From positions 4,599,975 to 4,663,974 of the forward strand of contig NC_135554.1 of the NCBI RefSeq assembly GCF_964340395.1: a stretch of 64,000 nt of DNA. Reading direction: 5' to 3'. Shown here piece by piece: positions 10,912-22,900 of the stretch. This DNA comes from Glandiceps talaboti. Taxonomy: Eukaryota; Hemichordata; Enteropneusta; Spengelidae. The notes beneath the pieces are model-generated. The model had not been told where the DNA came from. It saw nothing but the letters and a program-made list of their open reading frames with translations, and ran no database searches. Both the position numbers and the translations under genes were made by a program. The number at the start of each line of letters is the position of its first letter. The stretch's first letter is position 1.

Positions 10912-13900
10912 GTGTGTAGTTTTTAACGAGAAATATGTACCGTTTGTTGATTATGTCATTGTGTTATATGACTTGCACTGCTAGCTGCACAGGGTTGTTG
11001 TCAATATGAAAACAAATGAAGGTCGCACAAAAATCCAAATTATTGATAGAAATTGGATGACAGTTCATAAAATTTACTTGATCACCTAGATCTCGGACTT
11101 GCGTTGTACTCAGGAATGAGATTGTGACGTATTTTATTTCCTTCATCCTTCAAGTAGTTACCAAAGCGAATTATAAATTAATGTAACCAGCGGCGTAGGC
11201 CACCGGATTATGTGTGTTGTTTTGGTTTCGCACTTTCAAGGTCCGGTGTGTATGTTGCTGTTGGTATGTTTACATGTGTGTTATCCTCGACATGCCCATG
11301 GTAGATTACAGTGTATGACTATTCATCAACTGAAAATTAATATACATGCAGTATGCGATAGTGAATGGGTTATGTTTAGTTTATGTAATCAGGGTGGTGA
11401 TGACCGAACAGCAAATACATTTCACATCTACATCTATACATTCTGGGGTGAATTTCTCTCCAGCGTCTATGCTTCACACCATAGAATGGTAGAAATAGTT
11501 TACACGGGCTGCTACTGCACTGTTCTGTTTTTATCTTGGATTGTCTTATATTCAAACTATGTTTTGATTGTTGTCAGGATCCCCTGTTACAAAGTACATG
11601 TGTATGTGTTATTATAGCTGAAACCCAGTGAAAAGTGCAGGCATCTTTGTACTTTTACTTGTGAAATTTATGTCAGCATATTATTGTGAAAACTCCAACC
11701 AGCCATATCAAATCAAAATACTGTGCTTCGGCCCATGAAGTTGAAATATTTCATGGCAAAAAAAGTGGTGCACTTTCTGAAGCAGCCAATAGTAACACTA
11801 ACAGCACACAGGCTTTGATATTATTGAATTGTGGCAATAATATGATTTGAAAATAACATGATTTATACAGATTACATGTATACATGTACAATGTACATAT
11901 AAATAAATATTTTACAGTGGGTCATCAGTTTTCACGTTTCTGATTTATCACGAGCAAAAAAAAACTGTGTTTGTTGTCACTCTAAAAACAGTATTATTAC
12001 ATGTGGGCTCGATTTCTACAATCTCTCACTCCACCGTATGGTCAAATGGCTTTCGTTAGCATGACATTCCACTCTTACTATTGACAGCAGTACTTAAATG
12101 CTATTGGAGAGTTGATGTATAAACATGGTAATGTTATCGTGTTCTCATGTGAGCTACATGTACTTAAGTCTGGAGGTTGAGTTTATAGTAAACTGAATGA
12201 AGCAACCAATTACAAAAATGTACATGTACAACTGCCTGTCAGTTTGTGATAGATTACTACTGACAAACGCTGTTCACCCTTTCCCCAGCAGATTTCACTA
12301 GATTAATAGACTTTGTCCATTTGACTATACATGGAGAGAGATTGTAGAAAACAAGCTCATGTGTATAGACTATCATCTATCCCTCTGTCATTCTTAGTAA
12401 TCAGTGTGTCCTCTAAAGAAATACATGTAGATGTGTACACACATTTTGTTGGAGGTCAAAAATGTTAAAAATTGTTTTTTTTTGTGTGTGCGAGTACATG
12501 TACATGTACAAATTTTGTTGCAATACAGATTGCTGTGTCAGGGCTTGTGTACGTAGAATACCCTCTAAGCCAATTTGACGTGCCACTGATGCACACAATT
12601 TCTAGTGATGCACCAAAAGTTTCTGTTCCCTAGTCTTACTACAATGTATGTGGTGACTCACAAGAAATGCCAGTTTTTCTCATTTTGACTCACACCAACA
12701 AAATTTGACTATCATTAGTGGGCACACTGACTGTGGTACATGGTACATGATGAAGTAAAGGACTGGGTTCCAAAACAGGTTTTATTAATTAAAAACTTCC
12801 AACGTTTCACTCCTATGCAGAGGATCTGTATCAGGGAAATTGGATTTAGCAGAAAAAAAGGCTGTAGGTGACTACACAGACGAATAAAATAACCCACCAG
12901 AGATTAGATTCTCCTTGAGTTGATTTGTAAACTTCAATATAAATTATGATATTCTAAACATGGAGATAAAGCTAATCTATTGACGAGGTTGCTAAAGTAA
13001 TGGTTATTTTAGTTTGATGACCACTACATTTACATATAGTTACCTTGGATCGTACCACAAAACAACTTCTCATTCATTATATGTTTTTTGAAAGGGTAAG
13101 ATAACGATGGTGAAAGTGTTTCATACATGTATGTGCACATTTAATTCTATACATATATATCCAGTGTACCCTCTCATGATAGCCGAATTTTGTTGTTGTG
13201 AGTCAAAATCAGAAAAACTGACATCTCTTGTGAGTCACAACATACATTGTACATGTAGTAAGAGATAGGGGAACGCCAAATTTTGATGCGTCACTAGAAA
13301 TTGTTTGAGTCAGTGGTGTATCAAATTGGCATTACATGTATATACACATACACAGAACACACTGCACATATCAGCCATAACTTATAAAGACTAGATTTTA
13401 TATTGTACACATTTAATTATTTCATGTCCATCTTTCTGCTGAAAACCATAGAAAATATATTCATGTCAGTAATTTCATGGTATACAAATTTTATGATCAT
13501 CATCATATAAAGAAAAAATGACCAAATAGTGAAAACAAACACTTAGAATTGGCAGTTAAAAATAATAGATTGTCAAATGTGTAGATTTAGTGTGACAGAT
13601 GTGTATTACATGTGTATAAATTAAAATTCCATTTGAATCAATGTTGTTACTGTTTTCATCATCATATACGCCATCTCACAACACAAGCTGATACCGTTTT
13701 AATCCTTGGTGTTATTACAGGCAGAAAACCTATTTGCATGCAAGAGAGGATGTCGTATGTTTTCTATCATGGAGTTTGTGGAAGACACAGATAATTTCAA
13801 TGATACATGTCGTCATTGTAATGCAGGTGATTTATTCTTTCTTGTGTCACTCAATATCTGTTGAAGATTTGATTTACAATATTAAAACAAACAGTCCCAG

Positions 13901-16900
13901 TAAATGTGTTATCTCAGACCTTTACATGTACAAAATAACTAGTACATGTATATATGTTGAAGCACCTCATTCCTAATGCAATGAAAATCATAAACCATGA
14001 AACAAAATGTCACTTGGCTCAACAAAAAACTCACTAACATCGCTACAGTTTTTTGTCTGGCTAGACAAAATATCTCTTTGATGTGGTAAATCTTCTTTTC
14101 TGGCTCAACAAATATCTGATTAATATTTCCACATGTTATCTGAATTACAATTGATACATTTTAGTCAATTGACTCTCAAAAATATCAAAGAATTTTGCAA
14201 TAATCTCCTAAGATAATGTAGCTCATGCAAAGAAAGTAAGAATATTGCAATTTGGTGAAGATGTTTGTTGCGCCAGATGGTTGAAAAATGCAGATGATAA
14301 AATGTAACAATGTAACAATGTTAATGAGATTTTTTGTTGAGCCAGGTGATGTTTTGTGTCAGGGTTTGTGGTTTTCATTGTTAAATATACAAATTACCTG
14401 TGCAATATTTAAATAACAAGTTTTCAGATATTACAGAAAATGAACATTATGGCATCAGCCATGATTTATTGAGTAAAAATGTACCAAAGAAATTGAAACC
14501 ATGTCTCTATTATTAGAGGCTCGTTAAGAATGTTGTCGTAAAACAGGCCGGGGTTTGCAAGGATGATCTCTATTGTCAAATCCCTTTGTGTATAATTTAA
14601 TTACCAAGTCTTCCCCATCTTTATCATATTGTGGAGTTGTCTCAGAAAAACATCTACTACTAAATAGATTTCACTAGAAAATTAACCTTCGTTGCACACT
14701 GGAGACACATATTTTGTTTGGTGAACATAACTCTGCTAATATTTTTCATATCCATTCTGCTGAATCGGAAAATACCCCCCGACAAAACTGCGACATATTA
14801 TTATACTTGACAGATATGGCTGTATAAGCACAAGTTGATAATAGACTGTCAAATGTTTCATGAGTAGTGCTCAACAGACATCATCGACAGCAATGAATCA
14901 CACAAATTTCGTGTAGAACTCTTTTGTGAACGTAATCCATTCTGCCAAATCAGTAAATACACTCGGAAAAAACTCAGTATTATATTAGTACATGATGTAT
15001 GCATTTTATACGCTGATGTAAAGACGCACTTCAGATTAGTGGCAAAAAGCGTTGTCTGGCAGAGAATCAGATACATAGAAGAAATTAAATCCGAACAAAA
15101 GAATAACCTCATAATCCCTTAGGCTGAACTGATATGAAAACACTTGTGAGGTGACTCAGCATTGGAACATACAACTACGTACCTCAACTAATTTTAAAGT
15201 ATAATTATTGACTTCCCCAATTATTGACCATTTTCTGCACATGTACATGTAGATTATCAATACAAATATTCATTTATAGTCAAAATAGTGTTAGTCAATA
15301 TCTAGAATTATTAATACTCAAATGGTTTAGTTTGTACATTATTTTTATCAAAATATGATATTAAGAATCAGATACATAATTGTATTAAAACTGGTTTGGA
15401 ATTTAGTGTTATACATGTACCTGTAACTATTTAAACTCACATCAATTGTTGACAATGAATGGGCCTTATTCTGTATTTACATACAGTGGACTTTATAGTC
15501 AGTTTTTGCCTATTGATATACAAATGAACAAATGCACAAGGTACATTTTGTATACATTGTTTATTTTTTAGATCTATTTTTAACATACATACATGTATGA
15601 ATGGCTCTGTGTATGTGAAAATAATGCATTGTAAAATAACTTTTGTACCCTGTATTTTCAGGAAATTTTCCATATGTTTATTTGCATATAGAGTATTTAT
15701 CCTCACATAGTATTTCAGTTGATTTTCAGTTTGTTCATTGTGTTAATATTTTGTTTAGATTCAAGGCTGATTATGTCTACTGAGAGAAATTATAATATGA
15801 GATGTTTTATTTTATTTTTTGCTCACAGCCTGTAAGGAAGCATATAGCCAAACAAGCACTAACTATGCCTGTAACCTAGGATGCCAGAGTCAAGTACCAT
15901 TTGCACAGAAAAGACAAGAGGTGGTAAGGACAAAAGTTAGTTATCCAATAATGCTTTCTGTGTGTGGTAGCTATGACATGTCAGTGATCGATCACAATGG
16001 TGCTTGGATTCTGGTGAAGTTACTGATTGTAATACACAGACATACATGTACATGTAGACAATGGCATACTCACATTATCAGACATACATGTTTAACACAT
16101 GTTTACATTCACACCACATGTATGTGTGTACGTACACCAGATATACATTTGTATCAACACATATCCAGACTTTCACACTCCTGTATTCACACATCCACAC
16201 ATAAATGGAGACACATTCATTAAATGTGTACACTTATCTATCTTTTAAACTTTAGAGGTCCACTGTGGAATTAGGATTAAAATGTACGTAATGTAACACA
16301 GTTGTCTAACAGTAAAGATGGTCTACTAGTCTAGAACAAAAGAACATAATCCTTATGGCTTTATTGATAATTATAGGGTAATGTTCAAATGGAAATTCAT
16401 CTGTGTTGGTAAACCATAGTATTCAATTTGAACTTTTGTTCCAAACACAACTAGAAAATTTACCTGAAATTTTCGACTGTACACTTCAGTCTTTGTCAAC
16501 AGATTGACCCACTATTCAGCACACGTGACCTTACAGGACACGTGAGCCTAATAAGGGGTCAAAGGTGCCTGGAAGTTTGTATCGTCCCCCGTCTCTGTTT
16601 AGTGATGGTTTGAGTGCTCGGATGTAAATAGCTTCTTTCACTCCCCGTTCAAAATATCTGGTTTCAGTGTCCAGTATCTTCACTTCATTTATGTTAACCG
16701 AGTGACCGGGTGATTCAATGTGGATGTGTTGGGAGACCTCTGATGTGCTGGAACTAGGTCTTCTGTGTTCCAAAAATCTGGTCTTGAGTGATCTCTCAGT
16801 TTCCCCGATATATGAATCTTTGCATTGGCCTGTGTTGGTCTGGCCCTGGCAAGGAATTTGGTACACTACTCCACATACATGTTCCTTTTTAGTCTTGTCC

Positions 16901-19900
16901 TTTGGAGACACCAATAATTGCCGCAAGGTTTTAGTGGGCTTGATGCAGGTGTTTATACCGTAAGCAGTAAAGATTCTTTTTAGTGCCTCTGAAGTGTCCT
17001 TGATGTAAGGTAGGACCACTAAACCCTTACTTGGTTGTTCCTTCTTACGGATGGTCTTTGACTTTTGAGGCTGGATGACTGTGGCTTTATCTACTGCCCA
17101 CTTTGGGTATCCACACCTATACAGTGCCTGGTTGATGTGAGTCTTTTCTTCTTCACGATCTGAGTTGTAGGTAATCACCGTATCTGCTCTGTGATGAAGC
17201 GTCCGGATCACACCTAGTTTGTGCTGTAAAGGGTGGTTAGAGTAAAAATTGAGGTACTGGTCTGTATGGGTGGGTTTGCGGTAGATTTTAGTTTTTAAAG
17301 AGCCATCATCCTGAATAACTGTGGTCGTATCTAGGAAAGCCAGAGACCTATCCTGTTCTTCCTCGGTGGTAAACTTGATGTCTGGGTCAAGACTGTTAAG
17401 ATGGTCAGTGAATTCTTGAGAGTGACACTTTTTAAGTTTTGTGTGCGTGTCGTCCACGTATCTGTACCACCATAATGGAGGATGGGGGGCTGTTTCTATG
17501 GCGCGGAGTTCTAATTGCTCCATGTACAGATTGCATACTATGGGGGAAACAGGTGACCCCATAGCTGCACCATGAATTTGTTGGAAGAACACACAATCAT
17601 AAACAAAATAAGTGCACTTCAGACAAACACTGAGTAGCTTAACCACTTGGCTGGGTGATAAACTGGTTCGCTGGTTAAGGGTGGTGTCCTCCTGTAGTCT
17701 ATGTAATATCACATCCAATGCTTTGTCAATAGGTACTGAGGTGAACAAAGCAGTTACATCATAAGAACGTAACTCCTCATCAGGTTCAACCCTTTCCTTC
17801 TTGATAGCATCTGCAAATTGTTGGGAGTTGACGACGTGATGTTTAGACTTGCCAACCAGTGGAGATAGAATACCAGCCAGAAATTTAGCACAGTTGTACG
17901 TTATGGATCCTACACTGCTGACAATGGGACGAAGTATAGTATTCAAATTGAATACTATAGGGTAATGTGATAACCCAGGATTGAATGTGTACCTATTATA
18001 CACATACAGATGTGTACTTGCTTGTATTAAAATCAACTAATATATACATATTATATATACATTGGGTATAGACACAAATAAAAGACATGCCTATAATGAA
18101 ATTGTACATTTACCTTTGTGATGTTGACGCTTTACATTGGAATAGAGAACTTTGTAAACAATATCCTTGGAATCTGTCTACAGCAGTGGAAACCAAGCTG
18201 TCAGCTACATGTAACTAAGATAAACACAAACTAAAACTATTGTTGCAACAGTGGAAACCAAGCCATCGGCTACATGTAACTATGGATGTATTAGGAAATG
18301 TAACTAAGATAAACACAAACTAAAACTGTCTTTGTGACATGTTGATATAAGCTATTGAATGGATGTTAGTTTGTTTCTTGGTATCTGCAATAGCTGTTTA
18401 CCTGATGTTAGAGGGTCAAAATAAGAAGGTCGACTTATTATCAGATGCAGTAGTAGTACATGTGAAGCGCATGGAGCAACAGTTATGGTGTTGACCAAGA
18501 TGTCAAATGTTTGTTATTTTTATGATACATGTACACCTAGGCAGTAATATTGTATTTTAGTTACCGAGAATTGCACTCACTGGAGTAATAGTAAAGGTAC
18601 CTTATTGAAATCTAGTTTTTGAAGCGACTACGTACATGTACATGTAGCTTTTGTCTGAATCACTCAGATGTCATCAGCGTAATGATGTTATGTACTCTCT
18701 GTACTAACTAATACTGATGATATCGGACTGTGACCTTAGAGTGTACATTTTGGGATATTCCCTTGATTACAGGTTGATTATATCCACACAACAAAGCCAC
18801 TGCTATCACACACTTACTAGTCTACCACATTGAACAACAATAGTTTCAGTTTATGTCTCACTAAGTAAGCTGAAAAACTCAGTTTCCACAGTAGTACAGT
18901 ATGTACTGGTCATGTTCACAAATGTAGTTAACAATTGGTAATATTTCTATACATTAATCATACATATTACAGTAATCCCATTATATGTAAAACAGCATGC
19001 ATTTTATATTGTGTAGAGTTTGTGGTATGTAAAGAGTGATGGCTACTGTTTTCTTCTTTGCCATTTTTATCCATGCTAGTTTCTTTGTTTACCATTCCAG
19101 CTTGCAAATGAACCACCAAGAATTCATTACCTAGAGCCCCTTGTAATGGTTCGTCACTTCTATAATAATTTTATGGACAATGCCAGAAGTTATGCATCCT
19201 GGTCATGGTCAATGTATGTAGAATCTGATGATGGCAAAGTGTACATGTTCCAATCACAACCTGAATTTTTCACACTGAATCCTTGGAACGACAAATCAAA
19301 TTTTGGTAAGTGTACATGTAAGCAGAGTTTCTGGATGTAAGTGTATATGTAAACAGAGTTTCTGGATGTAAGTGTACATGTAAGCAGAGTTTCTGGATGT
19401 AAGTGTACATGTAAACAGAGTTACTGGATGTAAGTGTACATGTAAACAGAGTTACTGGATGTAAGTGTACATGTAAACAGAGTTACTGGATGTAAGTGTA
19501 CATGTAAACAGAGTTTCTGGGTGTAAGTGTACATGTAAACAGAGTTTCTGGATGTAAGTGTACATGTAAGCAGAGTTTCTGGATGTAAGTGTACATGTAA
19601 ACAGAGTTTCTGGATGTAAGTGTACATGTAAACAGAGTTTCTGGATGTAAGTGTACATGTAAACAGAGTTTCTGGATGTAAGTGTACATGTAAACAGAGT
19701 TTCTGGATGTAAGTGTATATGTAAGCAGAGTTTCTGGATGTAAATGTATATGTAAGCAGAGTTTCTGGATGTAAGTGTACATGTAAACAGAGTTTCTGGA
19801 TGTAAGTGTATATGTAAGCAGAGTTTCTGGATGTAAGTGTACATGTAAGCAGAGTTCCTGGGTGTAAGTGTACATGTAAACAGAGTTTCTGGATGTAAGT

Positions 19901-22900
19901 GTACATGTAAACAGAGTTTCTGGATGTAAGTGTATATGTAAACAGAGTTTCTGGGTGTAAGTGTACATGTAAACAGAGTTCCTGGATGTAAGTGTACATG
20001 TAAACAGAGTTTCTGGATGTAAGTGTACATGTAAACAGAGTTTCTGGATGTAAGTGTACATGTAAACAGAGTTTCTGGATGTAAGTGTATATGTAAACAG
20101 AGTTTCTGGATGTAAGTGTACATGTAAGCAGAGTTTCTGAATGTAAGTGTATATGTAAACAGAGTTTCTGGATGTAAGTGTACAAGTAAACAGAGTTTCT
20201 GGATGTAAGTATACAAGTAAACAGAGTTTCTGGATGTAAGTGTACAAGTAAACAGAGTTTCTGGGTGTAAGTGTATATGTAAGCAGAGTTTCTGGATGTA
20301 AGTGTACATGTAAACAGAGTTTCTGGATGTAAGTGTATATGTAAGCAGAGTTTCTGGATGTAAGTGTACATGTAAACAGAGTTTCTGGATGTAAGTGTAT
20401 ATGTAAGCAGAGTTTCTGGGTGTAAGTGTACATGTAAACAGAGTTTCTGGGTGTAAGTGTACATGTAAACAGAGTTTCTGGATGTAAGTGTATATGTAAG
20501 CAGAGTTTCTGGGTGTAAGTGTATATGTAAGCAGAGTTTCTGGATGTAAGTGTACATGTAAACAGAGTTTCTGGGTGTAAGTGTATATGTAAGCAGAGTT
20601 TCTGGGTGTAAGTGTACATGTAAACAGAGTTTCTGGATGTAAGTGTATATGTAAACAGAGTTTCTGGATGTAAGTGTACATGTAAACAGAGTTTCTGGAT
20701 GTAAGTGTACATGTAAACAGAGTTTCTGGATGTAAGTGTACATGTAAACAGAGTTTCTGGGTGTAAGTGTACATGTAAACAGAGTTTCTGGATGTAAGTG
20801 TACATGTAAACAGAGTTTCTGGATGTAAGTGTACAAGTAAACAGAGTTTCTGGATGTAAGTGTACATGTAAACAGAGTTTCTGGATGTAAGTGTACATGT
20901 AAACAGAGTTTCTGGATGTAAGTGTACATGTAAGCAGAGTTTCTGGATGTAAGTGTATATGTAAGCAGAGTTTCTGGATGTAAGTGTATATGTAAGCAGA
21001 GTTTCTGGATGTAAGTGTATATGTAAGCAGAGTTTCTGGGTGTAAGTGTACATGTAAACAGAGTTTCTGGATGTAAGTGTACATGTAAACAGAGTTTCTG
21101 GATGTAAGTGTATATGTAAACAGAGTTTCTGGGTGTAAGTGTACATGTAAACAGAGTTTCTGGATGTAAGTGTACATGTAAACAGAGTTTCTGGGTGTAA
21201 GTGTACATGTAAACAGAGTTTCTGGGTGTAAGTGTACATGTAAACAGAGTTTCTGGATGTAAGTGTACATGTAAACAGAGTTTCTGGGTGTAAGTGTACA
21301 TGTAAACAGAGTTTCTGGATGTAAGTGTACATGTAAACAGAGTTTCTGGGTGTAAGTGTATATGTAAACAGAGTTCCTGGGTGTAAGTGTACATGTAAAC
21401 AGAGTTTCTGGGTGTAAGTGTATATGTAAACAGAGTTTCTGGGTGTAAGTGTACATGTAAACAGAGTTTCTGGATGTAAGTGTACATGTAAACAGAGTTT
21501 CTGGATGTAAGTGTACATGTAAACAGAGTTTCTGGATGTAAGTGTACATGTAAGCAGAGTTTCTGGATGTAAGTGTACATGTAAACAGAGTTTCTGGGTG
21601 TAAGTGTATATGTAAACAGAGTTTCTGGATGTAAGTGTACATGTAAGCAGAGTTTCTGGGTGTAAGTGTATATGTAAACAGAGTTTCTGGGTGTAAGTGT
21701 ATATGTAAACAGAGTTTCTGGATGTAAGTGTACATGTAAACAGAGTTTCTGGGTGTAAGTGTATATGTAAACAGAGTTTCTGGATGTAAGTGTACATGTA
21801 AACAGAGTTTCTGGATGTAAGTGTACATGTAAACAGAGTTTCTGGGTGTAAGTGTACATGTAAACAGAGTTTCTGGATGTAAGTGTACATGTAAACAGAG
21901 TTTCTGGGTGTAAGTGTATATGTAAACAGAGTTTCTGGATGTAAGTGTACATGTAAACAGAGTTTCTGGGTGTAAGTGTACATGTAAACAGAGTTTCTGG
22001 ATGTAAGTGTACATGTAAGCAGAGTTTCTGGATGTAAGTGTACATGTAAACAGAGTTTCTGGATGTAAGTGTACATGTAAGCAGAGTTTCTGGATGTAAG
22101 TGTACATGTAAGCAGAGTTCCTGGGTGTAAGTGTATATGTAAGCAGAGTTTCTGGATGTAAGTGTACATGTAAACAGAGTTTCTGGATGTAAGTGTATAT
22201 GTAAACAGAGTTTCTGGATGTAAGTGTATATGTAAGCAGAGTTTCTGGATGTAAGTGTACATGTAAACAGAGTTTCTGGATGTAAGTGTACAAGTAAACA
22301 GAGTTTCTGGATGTAAGTGTACATGTAAGCAGAGTTTCTGGATGTAAGTGTACAAGTAAGCAGAGTTTCTGGATGTAAGTGTACAAGTAAGCAGAGTTTC
22401 TGGATGTAAGTGTACATGTAAGCAGAGTTTCTGGATGTAAGTGTACAAGTAAACAGAGTTTCTGGATGTAAGTGTACAAGTAAGCAGAGTTTCTGGATGT
22501 AAGTGTATATGTAAGCAGAGTTTCTGGATGTAAGTGTATATGTAAGCAGAGTTTCTGGGTGTAAGTGTACATGTAAACAGAGTTTCTGGATGTAAGTGTA
22601 CATGTAAACAGAGTTTCTGGATGTAAGTGTATATGTAAACAGAGTTTCTGGATGTAAGTGTACATGTAAACAGAGTTTCTGGATGTAAGTGTACATGTAA
22701 ACAGAGTTTCTGGGTGTAAGTGTATATGTAAACAGAGTTTCTGGATGTAAGTGTACATGTAAGCAGAGTTTCTGGATGTAAGTGTACATGTAAACAGAGT
22801 TTCTGGATGTAAGTGTACATGTAAACAGAGTTTCTGGATGTAAGTGTATATGTAAACAGAGTTTCTGGATGTAAGTGTATATGTAAGCAGAGTTTCTGGA

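Larger units (their letters stand above)
15924..19100. other. TMEM59 intron 3
   Basis: 3.2 kb. About half is an antisense Penelope-like element (16385-17955). A partial local duplication at about 18180-18330 repeats CAGTGGAAACCAAGC and GATAAACACAAACTAAAACT. The rest has no recognised feature. Confidence 0.85.

Noticed and set aside
11210-11617. 135-codon frame in TMEM59 intron 1
   Set aside because: No recognisable similarity, no repeat-element signature, and it lies inside a well-defined intron.
15819-16223. 134-codon frame over TMEM59 exon 3
   Set aside because: Only the exon part (15829-15923) is coding. The rest is intron read past a clear GTAAGG donor.
18037-18130. Upstream extension of the Penelope-like coding region
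   Set aside because: The probable target-site duplication at 17956-17968 puts this DNA, and the first 27 codons of the frame, in the host intron.
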